Assembly (NCBI GenBank): GCA_903929755.1
Contig: CAIYVZ010000014.1
Coordinates: 124,001 to 188,000 of the forward strand
Source: an uncultured Acidobacteriia bacterium
Lineage (GTDB): Bacteria; Acidobacteriota; Terriglobia; Bryobacterales; Bryobacteraceae
Direction: 5' to 3'
Length of the DNA: 64,000 bases
Part shown: positions 1 to 8,227 of the stretch, piece by piece
Layout: each line of letters starts with the position of its first letter
Position numbering within the stretch: position 1 is the stretch's first letter
Program-made: the position numbers and the translations under genes
The notes under the pieces: generated by a model
What the model saw: only the letters and a program-made list of their open reading frames with translations
What the model was told of the DNA's origin: nothing
Databases searched by the model: none

Positions 1-593
1 GCTGGAGCGATTTCGGAGCCGGTAACCCTGTGCATGCCCTTGCCAGAGCGGTAGCCGCTTTTGTGGATTCGAACCCGCCGGACCCTCGTGCGACGCCGAA
101 AGTCTCCATCAACGTGGGGATCATTGAAGGCGGCAGCGGGATCAACGCGATTCCGGCGGGGGCCCGGGCGAAGATCGATATCCGGTCTGAGAGCAATGAG
201 GCGATCGAGGCGCGGATTACGGCGCTGCGGGTGGCGGTGCTGCAGGCGGAAGATGTGGAAAATGTACGGGCTCTGGGCGGATGCCGGGTAACGGCGAAGA
301 TAAAGGAAATTGGTAATCGCCCGGCCGCCCGGCTGCCGGAATCGGCTGGCCTGCTGGCTGCGGTGCGGGCGACCGATGCGTATTTGGGGGTTCGGGCGCG
401 CCTGGACTGCTCCTCGACGGATGCCAATATTCCGTTGTCCATGGGCATGGAAGCGCTTTCCATTGGCGCAGGAGGTCAGGGTGGCGGGGCCCACACAACG
501 CTGGAGTGGTACAACCCGGAGGGTCGGGATCTGGGGCTCAAGCGCGTTTTGCTGACGGCGGCGCTGATGCTGCGAGAGTCAGCAGGCGCATGA
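1..593 (+). CDS. M20-family metallopeptidase, C-terminal part (5' end outside window)
   Basis: The reading frame enters from the left edge, and about 196 residues are visible. The visible part is the M20 dimerisation domain (an IEGGSGINAIP segment followed by the strand AKIDIRSESNEAIEARI) and then the end of the catalytic domain (SSTDANIPLSMGMEALSIGAGG, then the HTTLEWY motif that supplies a late metal or substrate contact). Enzymes of this family hydrolyse peptides or N-acyl amino acids with two zinc ions; most of the metal ligands lie upstream of the window. The stop overlaps the start of the next gene by 4 bases (ATGA), so the two are translationally coupled. The family includes desuccinylases, which is relevant to the NSAR/GNAT pair at 7.1-9.0 kb. 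Substrate cannot be read from this fragment. Confidence 0.85.
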   Translation, partial: WSDFGAGNPVHALARAVAAFVDSNPPDPRATPKVSINVGIIEGGSGINAIPAGARAKIDIRSESNEAIEARITALRVAVLQAEDVENVRALGGCRVTAKIKEIGNRPAARLPESAGLLAAVRATDAYLGVRARLDCSSTDANIPLSMGMEALSIGAGGQGGGAHTTLEWYNPEGRDLGLKRVLLTAALMLRESAGA

Positions 594-1486
594 AACAGCG
601 CCGTGCCGAACTCGCGATGGTCGGCGTCACGGTGGTGTGGGGCTCCACGTTCGTGCTGGTAAAAGAAGCCCTCGCCGACGTCTCCACCATGCTGTTCCTG
701 GCGCTGCGGTTCTCGCTGGCGGCGGTGGTGCTTTGGGTCATCTACAGGAAGGCGGTGCGGGCCAGGTCTGCCGGACTTTCGACGTTGGGGCCGGGAGCGG
801 GAGCCGGGGTGCTGCTATTTGCCGCCTACCTGTTGCAGACGGCGGGCCTGAAGCTGACTTCGCCGTCAAAATCCGCCTTTATTACAGGTCTTTCGATCCC
901 GATGGTACCTTTGGCGAGTTCGCTCGTCTACAGGATTAAGCCGCGCCTGGTGGAAGTGGCAGGGATTCTGATCGCTTCGTTCGGGATGGGCCTGATGACG
1001 TTACCGGCTGGAAGAGTGGAGCTGAGCAGAGGGGACTTCCTGAGTTTTTTGTGCGCGGTGACGTTTGCGCTGCATCTGGTGTTTATGAGTCACTACACGC
1101 CGGTAATCGGATTCGAATCGGTATCCGTATTACAGGTGGCGGTGGCGGCGGGGCTGGGGCTGGTGGCGTTCCCGGTGGCAGAAACAGTGGTATTCCACCC
1201 GAATTTTGCGGTGGGTTCCGCTGTGGCAGTTACGGGGCTTTTCGCGACAGCTTTCGCGTTTACCACCATGTCGTGGGCGCAGCAGTACACGACGGCAACG
1301 CGAACGGCGCTGATTTGTGCGCTGGAACCGGTGGTCGCGTGGTTGGTTTCGTGGTGGCTGACAGGGGAGAGTATGCCGGTGAGGGGACAAATCGGCGCAG
1401 TTTTGATCCTGGGCGGCATCATAGTGGTGGAGTTGAGGCGTCCGGTGAGGCCGGAAACCATTGGAGAAGTAACAGCATCAATCTAA
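590..1486 (+). CDS. EamA/DMT-superfamily metabolite exporter
   Basis: A 298-residue integral membrane protein with about ten hydrophobic segments in two EamA halves. The first half begins AMVGVTVVWGSTFVLVKEAL, and the second half ends in an ALEPVVAWLVSWWLTGE segment, typical of drug/metabolite transporters. I chose the ATG at 590, which overlaps the upstream stop by 4 bases and puts the first membrane segment right after a short basic N-terminus. An open frame continues upstream but only as an antisense-like extension into the M20 gene. Probably exports an amino acid or related small molecule, possibly the product of the coupled M20 hydrolase; that link is inference from coupling only. Confidence 0.9.
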   Translation: MKQRRAELAMVGVTVVWGSTFVLVKEALADVSTMLFLALRFSLAAVVLWVIYRKAVRARSAGLSTLGPGAGAGVLLFAAYLLQTAGLKLTSPSKSAFITGLSIPMVPLASSLVYRIKPRLVEVAGILIASFGMGLMTLPAGRVELSRGDFLSFLCAVTFALHLVFMSHYTPVIGFESVSVLQVAVAAGLGLVAFPVAETVVFHPNFAVGSAVAVTGLFATAFAFTTMSWAQQYTTATRTALICALEPVVAWLVSWWLTGESMPVRGQIGAVLILGGIIVVELRRPVRPETIGEVTASI

Positions 1487-1509
1487 ATATGGAGGGTCCG
1501 GGAACGTTG

Positions 1510-1515
1510 TATGAT
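1510..1515 (+). promoter_or_regulatory. Possible -10 element (TATGAT) upstream of the htrA-like gene
   Basis: TATGAT lies about 40 bases before the protease start and just after the EamA stop at 1486. No convincing -35 box is visible at the right spacing, so this is a weak prediction. Confidence 0.25.
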
Positions 1516-1556
1516 CGAAACAGCGCAGGGCCTGAGTCAAGGAGTTAGATAAAACA

Positions 1557-3179
1557 ATGAATTTCTTCGAAAAAGTGCGTGGACACAAGCTCGTGTCCTT
1601 TTCTTTGATCCTTCTGACGCTCACGATCGGAGTCCTGATTGGGACTGTGATCCAGACGGGAACGCGGGCCGCGGGCCAACCTGCCGCGCCTGGTGCCACA
1701 CCGCTGGTGATTCCGAGCCCGGTGCAGATGCAAAACGAGTTCACGAAGATTGCCCGCAAGCTGGAACCGGCTGTGGTGAATATTTCGACGGAGTACATTC
1801 CGAAGGCTGCGGCGAAAGCGGAAAAGGCAGTGCCGCGCGGCGGACGCCGCCAGCAGCAGCCCCAGCCGGATGAAGAAGACGACCAGAACAACATGCCACA
1901 GTTTCTGCAGCGCTTTTTCGGTAACGGCGGCGGTGGCCTGCAGATGCCGGAGCAGGATGTTCCCAGTTCCGGCGTGGGTTCGGGCGTGGTGGTAGACACG
2001 AACGGCTACATCCTGACGAATAACCACGTGGTGGAGAAGGCGACGAAGCTGAAGGTCCGTTTTATGAACGACCCGACCGATTACACGGCGACCGTGGTTG
2101 GCACCGATAAAGACACTGATCTGGCGGTGATTCATGTAGACCGCAAGGGTCTGCCGTATGCCAAAATCGGCAACTCAGATGCGATGCAGGTGGGTGACTG
2201 GGCCGTGGCGATTGGTTCGCCGTTTGGGTTCCAGGCGACGGTGACGGTGGGTATCGTTAGCGCACTGGCGCGGGATATTCCTGGCGATTCCACATCGTTC
2301 CAGCACTTCATCCAGACAGATGCGGCGATCAACCCCGGCAACAGCGGTGGACCGCTGCTGAATATCAACGGCGACGTGATCGGGATCAACACGATGATCG
2401 CGAGCCGCAGCGGCGGCAACCAGGGTATCGGTTTCGCGCTGCCCATCAATACGGCCGTAAAAGTTTACAACGACATTATTAAAGAAGGCCACGTGACGCG
2501 CGGCTCCATCGGGATTCATTTCGATGCGAACCCGAACAACACGGAACTGCTGAAGGTTTACGGGGCCGAGCACGGCATCTTCGTGCGGCAACTGGAATCG
2601 GGCGGCCCGGCGGAGAAGGCAGGTATCAAGGTTGAGGACATCATCACGGATATCAACGGGAAGCAGATCCGCAAGGGTCAGGACCTGATTGATATCGTGG
2701 CGGATACTCCGGTTGGCACTTCGCTGAAAGTCGGCCTGATTCGGGACAAGTCGGCTAAGACGCTGAACGTGACGGTAGGTGACCGGGCGAAGATTTTTGC
2801 CGAACTGTATGGCGGCAAGAAGCCGGCAGCGGGAGCGGATTCGCCCGCGGAAGCGACGTCGGTGCGTTTCGGGATTTCGATCCAGCCGCTGCGTCCGACT
2901 GACCGCGAACGTGCGAACTACAAGGGCGACGGCGTGCTGATCAGCGACGTGGAGCAGGGTTCGTTCGCCGACGATATCGGACTGGCGAAGGGCGACATCA
3001 TTGTGAAGCTGAACCGCCAGGCGGTGACGGCTCCCGAGGATGTGAAGAAGATCCAGACCGGGCTGAAGCCGGGCGATCCGGTGGCCTTCCAGGTAATGCG
3101 GCCAGCGCGGGGCGCTCGTGGCGCGGGCGAACCGCAAACGCTGTTCCTTTCGGGTAAGGTACCGGACGGCAATCAGTAA
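1557..3179 (+). CDS. HtrA/DegP-family periplasmic serine protease with two PDZ domains
   Basis: 540 residues. An N-terminal hydrophobic segment (about residues 11-33) acts as a signal or membrane anchor. The trypsin-like domain carries the full triad: His157 (TNNHVVE), Asp188 (DTDLAVI) and Ser263 (NPGNSGGPL). Two PDZ domains follow at roughly 325-405 and 430-530. A charged Q/E/D-rich loop at about 95-115 matches the variable LA-loop region. Proteins of this family degrade or refold damaged envelope proteins. The ATG at 1557 is preceded by an AAGGAG-type site about 12 bases upstream. A hairpin with a T-run directly follows the gene. Whether it is DegP, DegQ or MucD in function cannot be settled from sequence alone. 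Confidence 0.95.
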   Translation: MNFFEKVRGHKLVSFSLILLTLTIGVLIGTVIQTGTRAAGQPAAPGATPLVIPSPVQMQNEFTKIARKLEPAVVNISTEYIPKAAAKAEKAVPRGGRRQQQPQPDEEDDQNNMPQFLQRFFGNGGGGLQMPEQDVPSSGVGSGVVVDTNGYILTNNHVVEKATKLKVRFMNDPTDYTATVVGTDKDTDLAVIHVDRKGLPYAKIGNSDAMQVGDWAVAIGSPFGFQATVTVGIVSALARDIPGDSTSFQHFIQTDAAINPGNSGGPLLNINGDVIGINTMIASRSGGNQGIGFALPINTAVKVYNDIIKEGHVTRGSIGIHFDANPNNTELLKVYGAEHGIFVRQLESGGPAEKAGIKVEDIITDINGKQIRKGQDLIDIVADTPVGTSLKVGLIRDKSAKTLNVTVGDRAKIFAELYGGKKPAAGADSPAEATSVRFGISIQPLRPTDRERANYKGDGVLISDVEQGSFADDIGLAKGDIIVKLNRQAVTAPEDVKKIQTGLKPGDPVAFQVMRPARGARGAGEPQTLFLSGKVPDGNQ

Positions 3180-3219
3180 TTCCAATCAAACAGTAACTCT
3201 ATCGAAACAGTACAATGGA

Positions 3220-3253
3220 CGGGGGCGGGCAACTGCCCCCGTTTTCCTTTTTT
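3220..3253 (+). terminator. Intrinsic terminator after the HtrA gene, abutting the next start codon
   Basis: Stem CGGGGGC/GCCCCCG (3220-3226 with 3235-3241), 8-base loop, then TTTTCCTTTTTT. The T-run ends only 4-5 bases before the next ATG at 3258, so the structure also occupies the place where a ribosome binding site would be. Confidence 0.8.
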
Positions 3254-3257
3254 GCGC

Positions 3258-3764
3258 ATGAGATTCGGATACATCCTGCTTTTTCTGACGTCGCTCACCC
3301 TCACCTGGGGTGTAGGTGGGTTTGCGCAGGCTCCGGCGAAGGCACCTGCGAAGAAGACGCCGGCGAAGAAAACAGCCGCGAAAAAGGCTCCCGCCAAGAC
3401 AACGGTTAAGGCGGGTCCAGTTAAAGCAGGCGCGAAACCCGCTACCGGCAAGGCTGCTCCGAAGAAGGGCGGCAAAGCACCAGTAAAGCCAGGCCCGTTC
3501 CGGAGCCGGCAGATGCAGCCAACGCAGGACCGGTACCGCGAAATCCAGCAGGCTTTGGCTGAAAAAGGTTATCTGAAATCGGAACCAACAGGCGTTTGGG
3601 GGTCTGATTCGGTGGACGCCCTGAAGCAGTTCCAGGCGGAGCAAAGCATTCCGGTAACGGGCAAGCTGAACTCACGGTCCATCATCGGGCTGGGCCTGGG
3701 ACCGAAGACCGCCGCGCCACTGGTAGTCCCTCCGCCGGAGCCATCTTCGACCCGACCGCAATAG
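3258..3764 (+). CDS. Secreted peptidoglycan-binding (PG_binding_1) protein with Ala/Lys/Pro-rich linker
   Basis: 168 residues from the ATG at 3258 (a TTG two codons earlier is also in frame). A signal peptide (residues 1-25, ending GGFAQA) is followed by a low-complexity APAKKTPAKK-type linker of about 60 residues. That linker resembles cell-wall-spanning or histone-H1-like tails. A single peptidoglycan-binding repeat follows (DRYREIQQALAEKGYL ... FQAEQSIPVTGKLNSRSI), then a Pro-rich tail. The protein probably docks on the murein as a small structural or targeting module; no catalytic domain is present. There is no ribosome binding site at the usual spacing because the preceding terminator occupies it. 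Confidence 0.85.
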   Translation: MRFGYILLFLTSLTLTWGVGGFAQAPAKAPAKKTPAKKTAAKKAPAKTTVKAGPVKAGAKPATGKAAPKKGGKAPVKPGPFRSRQMQPTQDRYREIQQALAEKGYLKSEPTGVWGSDSVDALKQFQAEQSIPVTGKLNSRSIIGLGLGPKTAAPLVVPPPEPSSTRPQ

Positions 3765-3786
3765 AAACGTTACCATCACACTTTAC

Positions 3787-4149
3787 ATGTCAGAACTAAG
3801 CTTTAACCTTGGCCAGGGCTATACACGGCAGGAAATTCACGAGAAGGTCGGCGGTCCGTTGCAGGGAATGCTGCCGACGGTGGAGGGGAAAGTTGTTTGC
3901 TGCTGTGTCACGCGCGACCCCGCCAAAGAAGATGCGCCGAAGCTGATGATCGGCGATTTTGCACACCAATACCCGGCGGCAATCCAGTGGGCCTCCAGCA
4001 AGCAGGCCGTGCCGTTGTTTCTAAAGCGACAGCCGAACAGCTGGGAGTATATGGGCGCTTACCGCGTGGCTGCATCGAGCGCGGGGGATGACCCCAAGGT
4101 GCGGGTGGTGCTGCATTTGGAAGCGGCTGAACCGGCTACAACTGGCTAA
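3787..4149 (+). CDS. Small uncharacterised protein, possibly a stand-alone SRA/HNH-N-like module
   Basis: 120 residues, soluble, no signal peptide. The order of features (FNLGQGYTRQEIHEKVGG, a middle strand with VVCCCVT, then LFLKRQPNSWEYMGAYRV) loosely recalls the N-terminal module found before HNH nuclease domains in some restriction-like proteins. No nuclease domain follows here. The resemblance is from memory of the pattern and is weak. The gene starts 22 bases after the peptidoglycan-binding gene and its last 14 bases overlap the convergent SDR gene, which is a reason to think both 3' ends are real. Function unknown. Confidence 0.7.
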   Translation: MSELSFNLGQGYTRQEIHEKVGGPLQGMLPTVEGKVVCCCVTRDPAKEDAPKLMIGDFAHQYPAAIQWASSKQAVPLFLKRQPNSWEYMGAYRVAASSAGDDPKVRVVLHLEAAEPATTG

Positions 4150-4867
4150 GGCCACCGTCCACGGCGAGCAACTGGCCGGTGGTGAAGCGGGTGGCTTTCA
4201 GGAAGAACAGGACGGCCTCGGCGATTTCTTCGCCGGTACCGGCGCGACGGGCGGGTGAAGCTTTGATGAGGCGTTCGATCCGGGCGTCGGATTTATCGAA
4301 GGGGATTACGCCGGGAGCCACCGAGTTCACTGAAATGTGCGGAGCCCAGGCTTTCGCCAAGGCCTTCGTCAGCATAATGACGCCGGCTTTTGAAGCGCAG
4401 TAGTGGGCGTGGTTTGCCCAGGGCCGCAGACCTCCCAGCGAACTGATATTGACGATGTGGCCACCCGCCCCGGCCAGCATGATGCGCGCGGCGGCCTGGG
4501 AGCAGAAGAACGTGGCTTTCAGGTTGACGGAGTGGATGTGATCCCAGTCGGCTTCCTCAATGGTGAGGGGGTCGAAGTTGGTAAAGCGGGCGGCGTTGTT
4601 CACCAGGCCATCCAGAGTCCCGAAGTGGGTGGCCACCTGGTGGAACATGGTGCGAATCTCGGCGACGCTTTCGAGATTGGCCTGAAAGACAGGCGCATCT
4701 CCGCATTCCTCGGCAGTCTGGCGGGCCGCCGCCTCAGACCCGCGATAGTGGATGGCAACCTTCGCGCCCTCTGCCGCAAGAGCGAGAGAGATGGAACGGC
4801 CAATGCGGCGGGCACCGCCCGTTACCAGAACAACTTTGCCTTGCAGCTGATTCATAGGCAGATTCAT
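4136..4867 (-). CDS. Short-chain dehydrogenase/reductase (SDR), last gene of the mazG operon
   Basis: 243 residues with the classical SDR layout: nucleotide-binding VLVTGGARRIGRSI near residue 12, NNAA near 87, catalytic Ser (NISSLGG) followed by YCASK, and a C-terminal AVDGG. The GGARRIGRSI loop with a double Arg and the following IHYRGS suggest NADP(H) preference, as in pteridine reductase-like SDRs. The ATG at 4867 overlaps the stop of the upstream MFS gene by 4 bases; a second in-frame ATG at 4855 is possible. The substrate is unknown. Pteridine or 3-ketoacyl reduction are both compatible. Confidence 0.9.
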   Translation of the reverse strand: MNLPMNQLQGKVVLVTGGARRIGRSISLALAAEGAKVAIHYRGSEAAARQTAEECGDAPVFQANLESVAEIRTMFHQVATHFGTLDGLVNNAARFTNFDPLTIEEADWDHIHSVNLKATFFCSQAAARIMLAGAGGHIVNISSLGGLRPWANHAHYCASKAGVIMLTKALAKAWAPHISVNSVAPGVIPFDKSDARIERLIKASPARRAGTGEEIAEAVLFFLKATRFTTGQLLAVDGGLSQL

Positions 4868-6225
4868 ATAGCGTGGGTTACGGCCTCCGTGTCATCTTCC
4901 GCCGTAATGGGCGGCTCCGGGATTTTTCCGGTCAGATTCCTCCAGGTCCAGAATATGGCAGTGGTGGAGGAGAGTGCACCCGCCCAGGCTCCGATGGTGC
5001 GGGGACTGTAAACGGTAGAGGCGGCTCCGGCCGCCATCATGGAGAGCATCATGGTGGACCACGTGAGGGATTCGAGCGTGGCGAAGAGCCTGCCGCGGAA
5101 ACGGTCGTCCACATGGTGCATGAGTTGTGACACGTTCAGCACGGAACTAATGGCTACAGCGGCCCGCGAGATGGCGATGAACACGCAGGCCCAGATAATG
5201 GTCGGCATCTGGCTGAAGAGGATGTACGCGCCACCGTGGATGACGTAGACGATGGCAATGGTGGTCTTGTATTGCTTGAAGGTGAGGCTCGGGCCCAGAC
5301 GGTAGGCGATGGCGCCTCCGATGAGCAGGCCGACGCCCGCGCAGCCCCAGATGAGACCGATGCCCATGGGGCCGGCGCGGAAGACTTTCTCGCCGAAAAG
5401 GCTGAAGAGGATCTGCGCGGCGCCGCCACCGCTGGCCCAGCCGACACTGATCATGGCGATGGCCGCGAACAGGGGCACGGACTTCATGTAACGGAGACCG
5501 TCGAGGTATTCGCGCACACCGCCGACAGCCTTCGTTTGAGGAACTTGCGCACAACGGCTCGCCGAGTCGGCGCTCTGGCCGGTGTTCCCCTCTTGTTTGG
5601 TGCCGCCCCGGCAGCCTGTGCGCTGCAGCGAAGCTGCGGGCCGGAAGCCTTCGGGGCGATGGAGGCGGGAGACGCACCAGGCCGAGACCAGAAACGAAAT
5701 TGCGTTGAACGTGAAGGCGATGCGGTAGCCGGACTGAACTCCGATGGCCCCCAGAAAAGCCCCCAGCGTGAGACTGGCCCAGGCGGTGGTCTGCGTCATG
5801 GTGTTGGCCGTGTGGAGTTCGTCCGGCGTCGCGATGGAAGGCAGAATGGAGGACCTGCCGCTGGTGAAAAAAGGCGAGGCAAACATCAAGAGGGAACTGA
5901 GGGCAAAGAGCAGCCAGTTGTCACGATGGGTGAGGCAGAAGATGAAGCCGAGGGCGATGACGGCGCGAACCAGATCGCTGGCGATCATGACGCGACGACG
6001 GTCCAGACGATCGAGCAAGACACCCGCAACAGGTCCCGCGATGAGCATGGGCACGGCGCGGGCGAGGAAAACCCCGGTTACTACGAGGCCTGGCTTGGGG
6101 TGCTCCATGGCAAGGCTCATGACGGCGATGTTGTTGAAGTGATCGCCGATCTCGCTGACGATTTGCCCGGTCCAGACAGCGCGGTAGTTTTGGTTGTGGC
6201 GCAGCAGGCGGCCGAAGGACTTCAT
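4864..6225 (-). CDS. Major facilitator superfamily transporter, MFS_3/enterobactin-exporter type
   Basis: 453 residues from the ATG at 6225, which overlaps the upstream EamA stop by 4 bases. A longer frame exists but its extra 76 residues are Arg/Pro-rich and lie inside the neighbouring gene. The N-terminus (NYRAVWTGQIVSEIGDHFNN) is the signature of MFS_3 exporters, and VLLDRLDRRRVMIASDL is the loop 2-3 motif. About twelve membrane segments are visible. The central loop (about residues 188-230) is unusually long and low in complexity, with Gly, Gln, Ser and paired Cys; the DNA there is full of palindromes. Probably a proton-driven exporter; substrate unknown. Confidence 0.88.
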   Translation of the reverse strand: MKSFGRLLRHNQNYRAVWTGQIVSEIGDHFNNIAVMSLAMEHPKPGLVVTGVFLARAVPMLIAGPVAGVLLDRLDRRRVMIASDLVRAVIALGFIFCLTHRDNWLLFALSSLLMFASPFFTSGRSSILPSIATPDELHTANTMTQTTAWASLTLGAFLGAIGVQSGYRIAFTFNAISFLVSAWCVSRLHRPEGFRPAASLQRTGCRGGTKQEGNTGQSADSASRCAQVPQTKAVGGVREYLDGLRYMKSVPLFAAIAMISVGWASGGGAAQILFSLFGEKVFRAGPMGIGLIWGCAGVGLLIGGAIAYRLGPSLTFKQYKTTIAIVYVIHGGAYILFSQMPTIIWACVFIAISRAAVAISSVLNVSQLMHHVDDRFRGRLFATLESLTWSTMMLSMMAAGAASTVYSPRTIGAWAGALSSTTAIFWTWRNLTGKIPEPPITAEDDTEAVTHAI

Positions 6226-7121
6226 CCGAAGCGCTCCGTGACGAACACGCCCGTGAAGATAACGGCGCCGGAGATAAGGACGCCGACGCCGAGGTGTTCG
6301 TGCAGCAACAGGACTGCGAGGCCACTGGCGAAGACTGGTTGCAGATACTGAAACGCAGCCATTCGCGAAGCGGGCATGCGCTCCAGCGCGTAGAGGAAGA
6401 TCAGGTAGCCCGCCACGGACGAGAAGGCGCCCATATAAAGCAGGCAGAGCCAAGCGGTGGTGGAGACTTTTGAAAATTCGAACCCCTGGGCGGCGAAGGG
6501 CAGGAACGGGAGCAGCACGAAGGCACCCCCCACGTAGCCGACCAGGTTTACGGCCATGCTGCCGGAGAGGGGTTTGTGGCGTTTGCCCCAGGCTGTCATA
6601 CCGGCCATGGCGAGGGCACAGATCAGGACATAGAAATCGCCCAACAGGGTGGGATCGCCACCGGAACCGCGTGCGCGGAAAAGCTGCAACATGACTACGC
6701 CGGCCATGGCAATGGCCAGACCGACGGCCTTGAAAACGGTAACGCGCTCGAGGCCCATGACGGCGGCAATGAGCAAGACCCAGAGCGGCGTGGTCGCCAT
6801 GATCATGGAGGAGTGGACCACGGTGGTGCGGGACATACCGAGAGTCCAGAAGACCTGATTTACGGTGATGCCGCCGAGGCCAAGAGTAACCAGAAGGCGA
6901 AGCTCAGGCCAGGTGAAAACAGGTGGCTTCTTCCGGGTCTCTACCCAATAGATGGGGAGAATGATGATGGCCGCCACCATGGTGCGGAGGCAGATGACAA
7001 TGTTCGCGGGGATCTCCCGGAAAACCAGCTTCGCCGCGATATAGTTGCCGCCCCAAATGAGCAGCATGAGCATGACAAGAGCGTAGACGAAGCCTGTCGG
7101 CCTGGAAGAGTCGGACTTCAA
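6222..7121 (-). CDS. EamA/DMT-superfamily exporter with TTG start
   Basis: 299 residues and about ten membrane segments; the first is FVYALVMLMLLIWGGNYIAAK. No ATG lies near the expected start. The TTG at 7121 fits because it overlaps the NSAR stop by 3 of 4 bases (TTGA) and has GGTGAG just upstream. The longer frame back to 7520 is only an antisense-type extension into NSAR. It is the second EamA exporter in the window; the first (590-1486) is coupled to an M20 hydrolase. Its position next to NSAR suggests export of an amino acid or N-acyl amino acid; inference only. Confidence 0.88.
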   Translation of the reverse strand: MKSDSSRPTGFVYALVMLMLLIWGGNYIAAKLVFREIPANIVICLRTMVAAIIILPIYWVETRKKPPVFTWPELRLLVTLGLGGITVNQVFWTLGMSRTTVVHSSMIMATTPLWVLLIAAVMGLERVTVFKAVGLAIAMAGVVMLQLFRARGSGGDPTLLGDFYVLICALAMAGMTAWGKRHKPLSGSMAVNLVGYVGGAFVLLPFLPFAAQGFEFSKVSTTAWLCLLYMGAFSSVAGYLIFLYALERMPASRMAAFQYLQPVFASGLAVLLLHEHLGVGVLISGAVIFTGVFVTERFG

Positions 7122-8227
7122 CTCACCGATTCCGTGCGCGTGGTGACGTGGTTGATGAAGTCGTGGTCGAGAGCATAGCCGAAACCGGGTTCGTCGCGCC
7201 TGCGGATGGTGCCGATGGGGGTGGTTTCCACTTCCGGCACAATGATGTCGCGAGACCAATAACGCTTGCTGGCGGATACATCGCCGGGGAGGGTGAAGTT
7301 CGGCAGAGTTGCGAGCGCGATGTTGTGGGCACGGCCAATTCCGGCCTCCAGCATGCCGCCGCACCAGACAGGAATTTTGGCAGCCTGGCAAACGTTGTGC
7401 AGTTTTATCGCTTCGGAGAAGCCGCCCACGCGGCCCAGTTTGATGTTGATGATGCGACCGGCACCGAGGCGAATTGCCTGCTCGGCGTGGTGGGCAGAGC
7501 GAATGCATTCGTCCAGACAAATGGGGGTCTGGAGCTTGGGCTGCAGCTGGGCGTGGTCGATGATGTCGTCATGCGAGAGGGGCTGCTCAAGCATCATCAG
7601 GTAGAACTCGTCGAGGGCCTTGAGGCGCTCCACGTCGGCCAGTGTGTAGGCGGAATTCGCATCGGCCATCAGGCGGATATTGGGGAAACGCTCGCGAACC
7701 TGGCGGATCACGTCAATATCCCAACCGGGCTTGATCTTCATCTTGATGCGCTGGTACCCGGCGTTCAGTTCCAGGTCGATTTTTTCCAGAAGCTGCGCGA
7801 CGGAATCCTGGATCCCGATGGACACGCCGCAGGGGATTTCCTCCCGCGCGCCGCCGCCGATTTCCTTCCACAACGGGTTGCCGTTGCGGCGAGCCTGGAG
7901 GTCCCAGACAGCAGCTTCCACGCCCCCGCGCGCCATGTTGTGGCCACGGATGTGACGGGTGAGAGGGTCGACCTCAGTGGCGTCGCCGAGGGACTTGCCC
8001 ACCAGGCGCGGCGCGACGTAATCGCGCGCGATCATCCACGCAGCCTGCGTCCACTCTTCGTTGTAGAAAGGGTTTTCACCGGCGGTGATTTCGCCCCAGC
8101 CGGAGAGCCCTTCGCTGTGCACTTCCACGATGATGATGTCGCGGGAGTACGTGCGGCTGAAGCTGGTTTCAAAGAAGTGCACCAGCGGCATTTTGAGCTG
8201 GCGCAGGGTAATACGATCCAGCTTCAT
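7118..8227 (-). CDS. N-succinylamino acid racemase / o-succinylbenzoate synthase (enolase superfamily)
   Basis: 369 residues of the MenC/NSAR branch of the enolase superfamily. The lid domain contains SFSRTYSRDIIIVEV. The barrel carries the KxK pair (YQRIKMKIKPGWD), the metal ligands Asp (MADANSAY), Glu (LEQPLSHDD) and Asp (ICLDECI), and the second catalytic Lys (IINIKLGRVGG). The length is typical. No other menaquinone genes are nearby, and the partner is a COG3375-type GNAT protein. This favours the N-succinylamino acid racemase role in the D- to L-amino acid route over MenC. The ATG overlaps the GNAT stop by 4 bases. Confidence 0.9.
   Translation of the reverse strand: MKLDRITLRQLKMPLVHFFETSFSRTYSRDIIIVEVHSEGLSGWGEITAGENPFYNEEWTQAAWMIARDYVAPRLVGKSLGDATEVDPLTRHIRGHNMARGGVEAAVWDLQARRNGNPLWKEIGGGAREEIPCGVSIGIQDSVAQLLEKIDLELNAGYQRIKMKIKPGWDIDVIRQVRERFPNIRLMADANSAYTLADVERLKALDEFYLMMLEQPLSHDDIIDHAQLQPKLQTPICLDECIRSAHHAEQAIRLGAGRIINIKLGRVGGFSEAIKLHNVCQAAKIPVWCGGMLEAGIGRAHNIALATLPNFTLPGDVSASKRYWSRDIIVPEVETTPIGTIRRRDEPGFGYALDHDFINHVTTRTESVS

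Noticed and set aside
2175-3185. A 336-codon - strand open frame opposite htrA
   Set aside because: Antisense shadow in GC-rich DNA; Arg/His/Leu-rich, no recognisable domain.
1514-3210. Shared 10-mer ATCGAAACAG at 1514-1523 and 3201-3210, considered as a regulator site
   Set aside because: Not palindromic, only two copies, and different spacing to the following genes; could be chance.
6226-6453. Extended N-terminus of the MFS transporter
   Set aside because: The extra 76 residues are Arg/Pro-rich and lie inside the EamA gene; the ATG at 6225 has a 4-base overlap with that gene's stop.
7122-7520. Extended N-terminus of the second EamA exporter
   Set aside because: His/Arg/Pro-rich and antisense-like within the NSAR gene; a TTG at the gene junction explains the start.
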